A program made the position numbers and the translations under genes. From an uncultured Lachnoclostridium sp. (GTDB lineage: Bacteria; Bacillota; Clostridia; Lachnospirales; Lachnospiraceae), in NCBI GenBank assembly GCA_948330435.1, contig CAOJBY010000022.1, forward strand, positions 1-63,836: a DNA stretch of 63,836 bases, in the 5' to 3' direction. The notes beneath the pieces are model-generated. The model saw only the letters and a program-made list of their open reading frames with translations. It was not told the origin of the DNA and did no database searches. This document shows, in pieces, positions 16,849 to 25,383 of this stretch. Each line of letters opens with the position of its first letter. Within the stretch, counting starts at the first letter, position 1.

Positions 16849-17712
16849 ATGAAAAAAATTATGATCACAGGCTGCAATGGTCAGCTTGGTCGGGCAGTGA
16901 ACCAGCAGTTTGCGGGAAGTACAGAATATGAACTTATTAATACAGATGTGGGAGAATTGGACATCACAAAAGTGGATGAGGTGTTGAATTTTGCCAGAGA
17001 AGCAAACCCCTGGGCAATTATTAACTGTGCGGCTTATACAAATGTGGACAAGTGTGAGACGGAAGTAGATTTGGCTTATAAAATCAATGCTATTGGAGCC
17101 AGGAATCTGGCTATTGCGGCTTCTGATGTAAAAGCCAGGCTGATGCATATTTCTACGGATTACGTTTTTCCAGGAGATGTATGTGAGAAGCCCCTTACTG
17201 AATTCGATACACCGGCACCCAAAAGTATGTATGGGATTACGAAGCTGGCAGGGGAACAACTTGTCCGTGATTTTGCGGAACGCTTCTTTATTATTCGTAC
17301 AGCCTGGCTGTATGGGGATGGCCATAACTTTGCGAAAACCATGCTGAAGCTTTCCGAGACGAATGATACCATCGGAGTCGTGATGGATCAGGTGGGGACA
17401 CCTACCAGTGCTGGGGAATTGGCGAAAGCAATTAAATACCTGTTGCCTACAGATAATTATGGCCTTTTTCATGGCACCTGTGAGGGAGATACCAATTGGG
17501 CAGAGTTTGCGAAGACAGTTCTTCGGCTGGCGGGAAAGAAGACGGAGATTGAGCCGATTACTTCACAAGAGTATAAACGCCGTTTTCCGGCTTCTGCAGA
17601 TCGTCCGGCTTATTCTATTTTGGAGAACTATATGTTGAAGCTGACAACAGACTTTACCTTTGCAAGTTGGCAGGATGCGATTGAGGTATATATGAAAGAA
17701 CTCATGGGATAA
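16849..17712 (+). CDS. rfbD: dTDP-4-dehydrorhamnose reductase (RmlD)
   Basis: Reduces dTDP-4-dehydro-L-rhamnose to dTDP-L-rhamnose with NAD(P)H. At 287 residues it is full length. The Rossmann loop is MITGCNGQLGRAV near the N-terminus, INCAAYTNVDKCE marks the NAD-binding strand, STDYVFPG precedes the active site, and YGITKLAGE holds the catalytic Tyr/Lys. The other three dTDP-rhamnose genes (rmlA, rmlB, rmlC) are not in this window, so they must lie elsewhere. AGGAAAAGGAG gives a strong SD. Its place beside the GacI/GacJ-like pair recalls the streptococcal rhamnose polysaccharide clusters. Confidence 0.93.
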   Translation: MKKIMITGCNGQLGRAVNQQFAGSTEYELINTDVGELDITKVDEVLNFAREANPWAIINCAAYTNVDKCETEVDLAYKINAIGARNLAIAASDVKARLMHISTDYVFPGDVCEKPLTEFDTPAPKSMYGITKLAGEQLVRDFAERFFIIRTAWLYGDGHNFAKTMLKLSETNDTIGVVMDQVGTPTSAGELAKAIKYLLPTDNYGLFHGTCEGDTNWAEFAKTVLRLAGKKTEIEPITSQEYKRRFPASADRPAYSILENYMLKLTTDFTFASWQDAIEVYMKELMG

Positions 17713-17725
17713 GGAGAAATGCCTG

Positions 17726-18685
17726 ATGACAGGAAACGACGTTTTGTATTTGGTGATACCCTGCTATAACGAGGAGGCAGTGCTTCAGGAAACTGCAAAA
17801 CAGCTTCTTGAGAAAATGAATTCCATGTTTGAACGAAACATGATTTCCAGGAAGAGCAGAATCATGTTTGTGAATGATGGTTCCAAGGATCGGACCTGGG
17901 AATTGATTGAAGAGCTTCATGCATCCAATCCGATCTATTCCGGCGTGAAGCTATCCAGAAATAAGGGACATCAGAATGCACTCCTGGCAGGACTTATGAC
18001 AGCCAGGGAGTATGCAGATATGACTATTTCTCTGGATGCGGATCTGCAAGATGACGTTGATGTGATTGATCGGATGGTAGAGAAGTATTATGTGGGAAAT
18101 GACGTAGTCTATGGAGTGCGCAGTGCCAGAAAGACAGATACTTTTTTTAAGAAGTTTACAGCCCAGAGTTTTTATAAAATTATGCAGGCTATGGGAGTGG
18201 ATATTGTCTATAACCATGCGGATTACCGGCTGATGAGTAAAAGAGCTTTAGATGGACTGGCGGAGTTTAAGGAAGTGAATCTGTTTCTCAGAGGAATTGT
18301 TCCGTTAATAGGTTATTCATCGGATGTGGTCACATATGAGAGGCATGAGCGCTTTGCGGGAGAGTCCAAATACCCTTTGAAAAAGATGCTTTCTTTTGCT
18401 ACAGATGGAATTACTTCTTTTAGTATTAAGCCTATTCGGATGATTACTGCCTGTGGATTTTTGATTTTTGCCATCAGCATTTTGATGTTGATCTATTCTC
18501 TGGTTGTCCATTTTACGGGGCGGACGATTCATGGTTGGACCAGTATGATTGTGTCTATATGGGCTATCGGCGGATTACAGCTCTTGGCTATTGGTGTGGT
18601 GGGAGAGTATATTGGGAAGATTTACCTGGAGACCAAAGAACGTCCCAAGTTTATCATTGAGAAAATACTGAATGAGAAAGTTTAA
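17726..18685 (+). CDS. GtrB-like polyprenyl-phosphate glycosyltransferase
   Basis: 319 residues. The N-terminal GT2 domain has YLVIPCYNEEAVLQ, FVNDGSKDRTWE and DADLQDD at 104-110. Two C-terminal membrane helices (about 232-255 and 268-292) end in GVVGEYIGKIYLETKERPKF, the standard tail of the GtrB/CsbB/YfdH family. These enzymes transfer a sugar from a nucleotide donor to undecaprenyl phosphate on the inner face. The next two genes encode GT-C-type proteins that would use such a lipid-linked sugar. The SD is AAGGAGA. The sugar cannot be read from sequence. Confidence 0.88.
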   Translation: MTGNDVLYLVIPCYNEEAVLQETAKQLLEKMNSMFERNMISRKSRIMFVNDGSKDRTWELIEELHASNPIYSGVKLSRNKGHQNALLAGLMTAREYADMTISLDADLQDDVDVIDRMVEKYYVGNDVVYGVRSARKTDTFFKKFTAQSFYKIMQAMGVDIVYNHADYRLMSKRALDGLAEFKEVNLFLRGIVPLIGYSSDVVTYERHERFAGESKYPLKKMLSFATDGITSFSIKPIRMITACGFLIFAISILMLIYSLVVHFTGRTIHGWTSMIVSIWAIGGLQLLAIGVVGEYIGKIYLETKERPKFIIEKILNEKV

Positions 18686-18714
18686 GGTGTCAGGAAACTG
18701 GAATAGAGGTTTTT

Positions 18715-19959
18715 ATGGAGAAACTTTTGAAAAAATATCAGCTGGAGTGGACGGACATTTTGTATCTGGCGGCAATGACCATGATTGGTTTGGCTATCAG
18801 GGCAATTCTGCGTGTAGTGACAACGGTGGACTGGGAAATGTACTGGGATCCATGGATTTCGGATTTAAAGGAGATGGGTTTTTCCTATCTGGCAACAGAT
18901 CGGTATGATTATGCCCCGTCTTTCGTATATATATTGTGGGTGATCAGCAAGCTTCCTATTAATCCTATGACCGGTTATAAGGCGATTCACATTGCACTGG
19001 ATTTTGTGGCGGCGGCAGTGATGGGGAAGCTTGTAATGGAGTCTACCGGAAGTAAAATAAAGAGTTTCTGTGCTTATGGCCTGATGCTGATCGTGCCTAC
19101 CATTTGGGCGGATAGTGCTCTCTGGGCACAGTGCGACATTATTTTTATGTTTTTTATTTTGCTGTGCTTTTATTATCTGTTTCGGGAGATGCCGTCTCGG
19201 GCCATGTTTTTCTACGGGCTGGCATTTGCCTTTAAGCTGCAGTCGCTGTTTGTCTTCCCTTTTCTGGTGATTCTGTGGGTAAACAGGAAGATTAAAATTC
19301 AGCATTTTTTGTGGATCCCAGGCCTATATTTTCTGAGCATTATACCGGCCTGGATCGCAGGGCGGCCTTTGATAGACCTGATCAACATTTATATGGCCCA
19401 GGGGGCACAGGATGTGTGGTCTCTGTCTATTAAGTGGGCAAATATTTATCAGATTATTGGAAACCAGTATTTTCTTTTGGAGTATGCAGAGGCAGGGACA
19501 TGGCTTATTCTGGGGATTCTCATGTGCGTGATGTTTGCCATGGCTCAGAAGAGATATCGAATTACCAAAGAATTTATTGTACAAATGGCATTGTTTTTTG
19601 CGATCCTTACACCCTATTTCTTACCTCATATGCATGAACGTTATGGATGTCTGGCGGATATCCTGGCGATCCTCTATGCCATGATAAATTGGAAGAGGTT
19701 TTACATTCCGGTGGTACAGATACTAATGTCTTTTACCTGCTACATGGCTTATTTAAGCCACCTGGGTTCAAAAGAACCGGCCATCTATTATGGTGTGTGG
19801 GCATTGATAGAACTGGCTCTTTTGATTGTTGTGGGTCTGGATATGTGGCGGTATATGACGGAGCCGGAAAACCAAATTCCCATAGGAGAGGTTTCCGGAA
19901 TAAAAGCATCTTCTCGTAATGTGAAAGAAAAGGAAGAGAGGAGGCGGCAGAATGGATGA
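18715..19959 (+). CDS. GT-C-fold mannosyltransferase-like membrane protein (Gpi18-like)
   Basis: 414 residues with roughly ten hydrophobic helices. The first outer loop has acidic and aromatic residues (TTVDWEMYWDPWISDLKE, then TDRYDYAPSFVY), as expected for lipid-linked sugar transferases. DSALWAQCD near residue 138 and LPHMHERYG near residue 305 are the motifs typical of Gpi18/GT87-like proteins. It probably moves a sugar from the lipid carrier made by the preceding GtrB-like enzyme to an extracytoplasmic acceptor. It overlaps the next gene, a shortened paralogue, by 8 bases. The fold is confident; the sugar is unknown. Confidence 0.75.
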   Translation: MEKLLKKYQLEWTDILYLAAMTMIGLAIRAILRVVTTVDWEMYWDPWISDLKEMGFSYLATDRYDYAPSFVYILWVISKLPINPMTGYKAIHIALDFVAAAVMGKLVMESTGSKIKSFCAYGLMLIVPTIWADSALWAQCDIIFMFFILLCFYYLFREMPSRAMFFYGLAFAFKLQSLFVFPFLVILWVNRKIKIQHFLWIPGLYFLSIIPAWIAGRPLIDLINIYMAQGAQDVWSLSIKWANIYQIIGNQYFLLEYAEAGTWLILGILMCVMFAMAQKRYRITKEFIVQMALFFAILTPYFLPHMHERYGCLADILAILYAMINWKRFYIPVVQILMSFTCYMAYLSHLGSKEPAIYYGVWALIELALLIVVGLDMWRYMTEPENQIPIGEVSGIKASSRNVKEKEERRRQNG

Positions 19960-20833
19960 ATTTTTGAGAAATTTGATTGTAAAGAAGTGGAAACTGAGGA
20001 ATCTGGAATTTTCCTTTCTGGATGTGCTCCTTGCACTCTGCATTACCGGGACCGGCATTATGCTCAGGCTGGCTGTGATATCCTATACGCCAACTGACAT
20101 TTGGAAGCTTCGGGCTATATTTGCGGACTTTCTTTTTGCACTTCTCTGTGCCGGGATCGTCTATTGCTATACGGGACATCGGAATAAAGCTTTTTTGACC
20201 TATGCCATTCTTGTGATTTATCCTACCATGATTGCGAACAGTGCTTTGTGGGGGAAGAATAGCATAGAGTATGTACTTTTCCTTTTCCTGGGGCTGTATT
20301 GCTATGGAATAGGGAAAAGGCTGCCATCCCTGTTATTTGCTGTAGTTGGTGTGTTTATGGCGGTATCGAGGCTTGAGCTTAGTGCCAAGAGTATGAATCT
20401 GGGCTGGCCTAATTTTTATGAGATTATAGGAAAGAAGATGTTTGTGGAACTGTATAATCAGGTGTCGGTACTTTGTCTTCTGGGAATTCTCTTTACGCTC
20501 TTCTATATTATGGTAAAGCTGCGAGTGACAGTTACGAAAGATTTGGCTCTATGCCTGTTCTTGTTTCTGGCCTTGCTGATTCCTTACCTTGCACCGTCTA
20601 TGCCGGCCTGGGCAGGACTGACAGCGGATGTGGCGGCCCTTGTGTACTGTATGCGGTGGCCGAAGAAGTTCTATGTGCCTATGCTGCATCTGATTGTATC
20701 CTATAGTGCCTATGCTTATGCTATTAATGGGGAGACGAAGCTTCCTATGGTGTTGTATGCGGTAATTCTCTTGTTACTGCAGATGGATACGGGAGTGGTT
20801 TTGTATGAGGAAATTATGAAAAAAACTTCTTGA
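19952..20833 (+). CDS. Degenerate tandem paralogue of the preceding GT-C protein
   Basis: 293 residues with about eight helices. Alignment by eye to the preceding 414-residue protein is clear (YPTMIANSALWGKNS against VPTIWADSALWAQCD; WPNFYEIIGKKMF against WANIYQIIGNQYF; MRWPKKFYVPMLHLIVSY against INWKRFYIPVVQILMSF). Two blocks of about 50 residues are missing: the first outer loop with its DW...DRYDY acidic residues, and the segment around the middle helices. The HMHERYG motif is replaced by SMPAWAG. The frame is intact with a good SD (GAGGAGGCGG), so it is likely expressed. An inactive partner or stabilising subunit is more likely than an enzyme. Confidence 0.7.
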   Translation: MDEFLRNLIVKKWKLRNLEFSFLDVLLALCITGTGIMLRLAVISYTPTDIWKLRAIFADFLFALLCAGIVYCYTGHRNKAFLTYAILVIYPTMIANSALWGKNSIEYVLFLFLGLYCYGIGKRLPSLLFAVVGVFMAVSRLELSAKSMNLGWPNFYEIIGKKMFVELYNQVSVLCLLGILFTLFYIMVKLRVTVTKDLALCLFLFLALLIPYLAPSMPAWAGLTADVAALVYCMRWPKKFYVPMLHLIVSYSAYAYAINGETKLPMVLYAVILLLLQMDTGVVLYEEIMKKTS

Positions 20834-20913
20834 GTATGTGCTATACTGTAGAAAAATCTAAGGAATATGGTATAAAATGTTTTAATAGATAAAATACAAG
20901 AGAGGTGATAAGT

Positions 20914-22626
20914 TTGGAAAAGAAGACAAAGGGTTTTCGTGGTATTCCATGGCCCTGGAGCCTGATTCTTGCCATTGTATTCGTAGTGGGAGCCGGATAC
21001 TTTATCGGGTATCTTTGGAGTTTTCTTATAGCCCTGGGATTTTCCGCATGGCAGCGAAAGAATAATCCTGACATGCCTCAGGGTGGATACTGCCTGGAGA
21101 AAACCAGAAAGCAGTTATCATCCCTTGGAATCGCTGCAATCGTGCTGATTCTGGGGGCTTTCTGTTTGATATACATGTGGATCATGTTTCAGGAGGGCAC
21201 GGATGGTTGGGAGATCATGGATTATGTCAAGATGATGGTTGGAGGTATCGGAGGCCTGCTCTTTTTCCTGTGCGGGGTATATACGGCATACATATCTGTC
21301 CGTGATGCCTTTTGGCCAGAAAAGAGTACCCTGGCCCGTTCCATTCGCTCCCAGATGCCTTATCCGGATGCTGCCCCGGGAATAGCAGAGCTATTTGCTA
21401 TGGTAGATAAGGACATTCAGGAGAATGGTCAGTGGTTTGACAAGGTTGCGGTGGGAAAGGAATGGGTTCTGGGAGATGAAGCAAGCTACATACCTCGAAT
21501 CCGAGTGTTTTTCGGAAGAGATGAGATTCGGACACGCAGAAACGGAAATCATACGAACACTTCCCGGATTCTGGAGCTTCATATACTGGATGACCGCAGG
21601 CAGCATCAGATTACGACTCTGCGTAATCCAAGGGAGCTTCAGGCTCTTTTGGACTGCATTTCCCTGCGTGCACCGGATGCCCTCAGAAGACCCTATGGTG
21701 AGTATGATAAGTGGATTGGCAAATCCGATATGGAGTGGGAGAATATGCTTCGGGAATATCGTGTGAAGCAGGGGAACCGGGAGATGGCGGCATTTCAGAT
21801 GGGAAATCAGGATGCAGGTATCAACCAGAATGTGACCTTTACCGGTCCGGACGGCAGTGTAACCTCCCGGGTGACACCGGATTTGATTCATCAAACTCTG
21901 CTGGAATGCTTAAGGGACGGAGAGGGCACCTTTTCTCTGGCTCTTGGATGTCCCATAGAGCAGTACAATGTCCGCTATGTGGAGATGGAGTGTTTCGCAG
22001 CCTTTTATGAAGACCTGGAAGATATAGAGAATGTATCCCCGGAGGATATGATAGAGCTTGGAGAGGCAGAGCTGTTTTTAAAGACAACGGCTACGGGTGA
22101 GGCCGGAAAGAATCTCTACTCCGGACATGTTCTGGAGACGGATATCCGTATGGCGGAAGAGATTCTTAATGGCTGGCTTAAGGGCGTAATCCCCAACATG
22201 ACAGGCTGGACAGCTACCCCCATGTGGCAAAAGCGGGAGCAGGAGAAAAGGAGAGAGGTGCCGCCGCCACATCTTGCACTTTTAGCTCCGTCTGGGGTAT
22301 TTCAAAGTCACGATCGGTTTACTATTGAGGATGTGGAGGTTGCGGCGGACGGACTGGTAGACGGAAGCTACCAGATGGTAGAACTGGTTCTCACCGGCGG
22401 TTATCTGCTTATGCGGATAAATGGCGGCAATAAGATGGATGGCCGCTGTACAGTGTCTGTTACCAGGCCGGATGGAGAGAAGCTGCGTTTCTTTGAAAAC
22501 CAATGTACCCACAGGCAGGCAGCAGCCTGGCTTTTGGAGTTCGCAAAAGGACACTTTGAGCCGAACTGGAAAGAATGGAAAGATATTACCAGGCGGACAG
22601 AGCGAGAGACAGCCCATAAAAAATAA
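20914..22626 (+). CDS. Membrane protein of unknown function
   Basis: About 570 residues, not recognised. Hydrophobic helices lie near residues 14-36, 48-70 and 88-115; the rest should be cytoplasmic. Two beta-rich segments stand out: residues about 160-245, where KEWVLGDEASYIPRIRVFF is followed by QHQITTLRNPRELQALL in a manner reminiscent of bacterial PH-like domains, and about 455-560, where SYQMVELVLTGGYLLMRING ends in RQAAAWLLEFAKGHFEPNW. No catalytic motif is visible. The start is TTG 20914 with AGAGAGGTG upstream; an earlier GTG lies inside that SD. The Sel1-repeat gene follows 39 bases later, so the two may work together. Function is left open. Confidence 0.75.
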   Translation: MEKKTKGFRGIPWPWSLILAIVFVVGAGYFIGYLWSFLIALGFSAWQRKNNPDMPQGGYCLEKTRKQLSSLGIAAIVLILGAFCLIYMWIMFQEGTDGWEIMDYVKMMVGGIGGLLFFLCGVYTAYISVRDAFWPEKSTLARSIRSQMPYPDAAPGIAELFAMVDKDIQENGQWFDKVAVGKEWVLGDEASYIPRIRVFFGRDEIRTRRNGNHTNTSRILELHILDDRRQHQITTLRNPRELQALLDCISLRAPDALRRPYGEYDKWIGKSDMEWENMLREYRVKQGNREMAAFQMGNQDAGINQNVTFTGPDGSVTSRVTPDLIHQTLLECLRDGEGTFSLALGCPIEQYNVRYVEMECFAAFYEDLEDIENVSPEDMIELGEAELFLKTTATGEAGKNLYSGHVLETDIRMAEEILNGWLKGVIPNMTGWTATPMWQKREQEKRREVPPPHLALLAPSGVFQSHDRFTIEDVEVAADGLVDGSYQMVELVLTGGYLLMRINGGNKMDGRCTVSVTRPDGEKLRFFENQCTHRQAAAWLLEFAKGHFEPNWKEWKDITRRTERETAHKK

Positions 22627-22665
22627 TATATAAAACTGCAGAATTGGAATAGGAGGAATGTGATT

Positions 22666-23916
22666 ATGGGAAAATGTTACAGTGATGAGGTGGAGCAGGC
22701 ACTCAAGTACATCTATTATGACCTGCGTGCCGGTAAGGGGGCAGAGGGCTTGGAGCTTCTTAAGAAAGCTTCTGCTGCAGGAGACGGGGATGCTTCCTGT
22801 ATACTGGCCCGGTGCTATTGCGGAACACAGTATGTGTGGAGTGGACATGATTTTCCGGAGGATGACGATAGGGCAACGGAACTGATTCACAAGGCCGTGG
22901 AACAGGGAAGCGGAATCGGTGTTCTGGTGGCACTGCGTACCGGAGAGTTGACGCCCTCGTTGGAAAAGAAGATGGGCTTTGGAAGTCTTGAGGAGGCCTT
23001 TAACAGTGTTCTTGAAAAAGCGGAACTGGGAGATGCTTTCAGCCAGTATACGGCGGCAAATGCCTACTTTTGGTGGGATTTCCTGCGGATTCAGGGAAAG
23101 GGCCGGGAATCTTTTTCTTCGGATGGAGAATTTAAAGCATACTTAAGGGAAAATATATCAAAGTGTGAGGATTTGTTCCAAAAGGCATTCCGGGGCGGCA
23201 TGTATTTTGCAGCCAATAATCTGAACAAATATTATTCCGAGGGCGATGAGGACCTGATTGCACCCCGTCCGGAGCTGGCAAGGGATCTGTTCAAGACCGG
23301 AGCGGAGATGGGTTTCCCCATCCATCAGTGGATCTATGCAGATGAACTCTATGATGCCGAACGGTTTGAGGAGGCTCTTCACTGGTATAAGCTGGGAGCA
23401 GAGGGCGGCCAGTTGGAATGCTGGTTCCGAATCGGCCTGATCTACGAGGAGGGCAAGGGGATTGCAAAGGATCCGGCTTATGCGGCTCAGTGTTATGAAA
23501 AGGGACTTGCACAGAAGCAGGACAGCGGCAAACGAATCGGCTGTTCCAACCGCCTGGGTGCTCTGTACTATGATGGCAACGGAGTGGAGAAGGATTATGC
23601 AAAAGCTTTCCAGCTTCTGAAATATGCCTATGATCATGACAACAGCTGGGGTGTCTGCTATCTTGGAAAATTGTATTTCCGTGGGTGGGGAACCCAGCAG
23701 GATTACGTGAAAGCAAGAGAACTTTTGGAAAAGGTGACCTGGAATAACAAGGAAGCTTTCTATATGCTGGGGGCAATTTACGGCCAGGGTCTTGGCGTAC
23801 CGGAGGATATTAAGAAAGGTGTGGAATATCTGCAAAAGGCCGGCGACAACGAGGAGGCAAAGAAAGAGCTTTTGAAGTACAAAAAGACCTTATTTGGAAA
23901 ATGGGTACGCCGGTAA
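22666..23916 (+). CDS. Sel1-like repeat (TPR-type) protein
   Basis: About 416 residues, soluble. At least four clear Sel1 repeats occupy residues 250-400 (ECWFRIGLIYEEGKGIAKD, NRLGALYYDGNGVEKDYAKA, WGVCYLGKLYFRGWGTQQD, FYMLGAIYGQGLGVPEDI). Degenerate repeats fill the N-terminal half, starting with LLKKASAAGDGDASCILARC. Such helical solenoids bind other proteins. There is no signal peptide. The start at ATG 22666 is preferred because AGGAGG lies nine bases upstream. It follows the unknown membrane protein and precedes the MBOAT gene by 12 bases. A scaffold role for one of these is a guess from position only. Confidence 0.85.
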   Translation: MGKCYSDEVEQALKYIYYDLRAGKGAEGLELLKKASAAGDGDASCILARCYCGTQYVWSGHDFPEDDDRATELIHKAVEQGSGIGVLVALRTGELTPSLEKKMGFGSLEEAFNSVLEKAELGDAFSQYTAANAYFWWDFLRIQGKGRESFSSDGEFKAYLRENISKCEDLFQKAFRGGMYFAANNLNKYYSEGDEDLIAPRPELARDLFKTGAEMGFPIHQWIYADELYDAERFEEALHWYKLGAEGGQLECWFRIGLIYEEGKGIAKDPAYAAQCYEKGLAQKQDSGKRIGCSNRLGALYYDGNGVEKDYAKAFQLLKYAYDHDNSWGVCYLGKLYFRGWGTQQDYVKARELLEKVTWNNKEAFYMLGAIYGQGLGVPEDIKKGVEYLQKAGDNEEAKKELLKYKKTLFGKWVRR

Positions 23917-23928
23917 AGAGGAATTTAT

Positions 23929-25353
23929 ATGGCATCAAATATTATGCTGACACTTCTGTTTCTGGGAGCGGTGCTAATGGTTTATTACCTTGCACCATCC
24001 CGGAACAGATGGAGACTGCTGTTGACTGCAAGCCTGATTTTTTATGCAAGTGCATCCTTAAAGATGCTGCTTTTGGTAGTTGCATCTGCCTGTTGGTCAT
24101 GGTTTGCAGGAAAGAAGCTTGAAGAAGTAGAGACAGAAGAAAGAAAGAGAGGCTGGCTGCTTTTTGGCACCCTGCCTCTTCTTGGTGTTCTTTTTCTCTT
24201 TAAATATTTTAACTTTTTCAGTGTCTCTGTGGCTTCTGTTCTGACGCTTATAGGATTGTCAGCTACGCCCTTGGTGTTGAAGCTGATGCTTCCCCTGGGT
24301 ATCTCCTACTATACCTTTAAGATGATAAGCTATCTGGCTGATATTTATCTGGGGAAACGAGGTTCGGAGTCTCATGCGGGATATTATCTGACCTATGTGC
24401 TGTTTTTCCCGCAGATTCTTTCGGGGCCCATTGAACGGTCGGAGGGATTTTTGGAGCAGCTTCACCGGGGAATGCGTTATGACGGAGGACTTTTTGCGGA
24501 GGGCATTCAGCGGATTGTGCTGGGGCTTTTTAAGAAAATGGTGATTGCCAACCGCCTGAGCGGATATGTGGATACGGTGTTTGCTTCTCCGGAAGACTAT
24601 CCGGGACTGGCAGCGGTGATGGCGGCATTTTTTTATTCTTTCCAGCTCTACTGTGATTTTTCCGGTTATTCGGATATCGCCATTGGCATGGGGGATCTCC
24701 TGGGAATTCGCAGCAGGCAGAACTTCCGCTGCCCTTACTTTGCCAGGAATATTCGGGATTTCTGGAACCGCTGGCATATCTCCCTGTCAAGCTGGCTTCG
24801 GGATTATGTGTATATTTCCCTGGGAGGAAGCCGGGTTTCCAGGATGAAGCGAGGGAGGAATGTGCTGCTGACTTTTCTGGCCAGCGGTCTCTGGCACGGG
24901 GATAACTGGACCTTTGTGATCTGGGGGGGAATACATGGAATATGGAATTTGTGCAGCCCAAGGAAGAGAAAGGATACGGTTGGACCTATACGAAAGCTGT
25001 GGCAGACTCTGGTAACATTTTTTGGTGTTACGATTGCGTGGGTATTCTTCCGGGCGGAGAGTCTTTCGGCTGCGTTTTCCTATCTGGGACATGGGTTGAG
25101 GGGATTTTCTTTATCTTTTTTAGATATTCAGAATTCCGTATTGCCCTTTACCGGTGATAACACCTGTGTAGCTTACTTTCTAACGGTCTGCCTGTTCCTG
25201 GTGCTTCTCTTTCTTTATGAGTGGGGGCAGGTTTATGGAAAAGGAAAGGACGAGGAATTTTCTCTCTCCACACCATGGTTTGCGGTTATGGGAATCAGTG
25301 TAATGTTGTTTGGCGTGTTTGGAGCTTCCGGATTTCTGTATGCTCAGTTTTAG
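23929..25353 (+). CDS. MBOAT-family O-acyltransferase (AlgI/DltB-like)
   Basis: 474 residues with about ten helices. It shows the family core: GISYYTFKMISYLADIY, then QLYCDFSGYSDIAIGMG, FWNRWHISLSSWLRDYVY with a conserved histidine, and ASGLWHGDNWTFVIWGGIHG carrying the presumed catalytic histidine. AlgI-type MBOATs pass an acyl group through the membrane to an extracytoplasmic SGNH partner, which loads it onto a polysaccharide. The next gene encodes such a partner candidate. It could act on the glycan made by the upstream operon. A second MBOAT at 35848-37203 has the same motifs. Confidence 0.9.
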   Translation: MASNIMLTLLFLGAVLMVYYLAPSRNRWRLLLTASLIFYASASLKMLLLVVASACWSWFAGKKLEEVETEERKRGWLLFGTLPLLGVLFLFKYFNFFSVSVASVLTLIGLSATPLVLKLMLPLGISYYTFKMISYLADIYLGKRGSESHAGYYLTYVLFFPQILSGPIERSEGFLEQLHRGMRYDGGLFAEGIQRIVLGLFKKMVIANRLSGYVDTVFASPEDYPGLAAVMAAFFYSFQLYCDFSGYSDIAIGMGDLLGIRSRQNFRCPYFARNIRDFWNRWHISLSSWLRDYVYISLGGSRVSRMKRGRNVLLTFLASGLWHGDNWTFVIWGGIHGIWNLCSPRKRKDTVGPIRKLWQTLVTFFGVTIAWVFFRAESLSAAFSYLGHGLRGFSLSFLDIQNSVLPFTGDNTCVAYFLTVCLFLVLLFLYEWGQVYGKGKDEEFSLSTPWFAVMGISVMLFGVFGASGFLYAQF

Positions 25354-25383
25354 GTGTTGAATTTGAGATAGGAGGTGTGGGCA

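Noticed and set aside
19952..20833. Calling the short GT-C paralogue a pseudogene
   Set aside because: The frame is intact, it has a strong SD and couples with its neighbour; the losses are precise blocks, not random stops.
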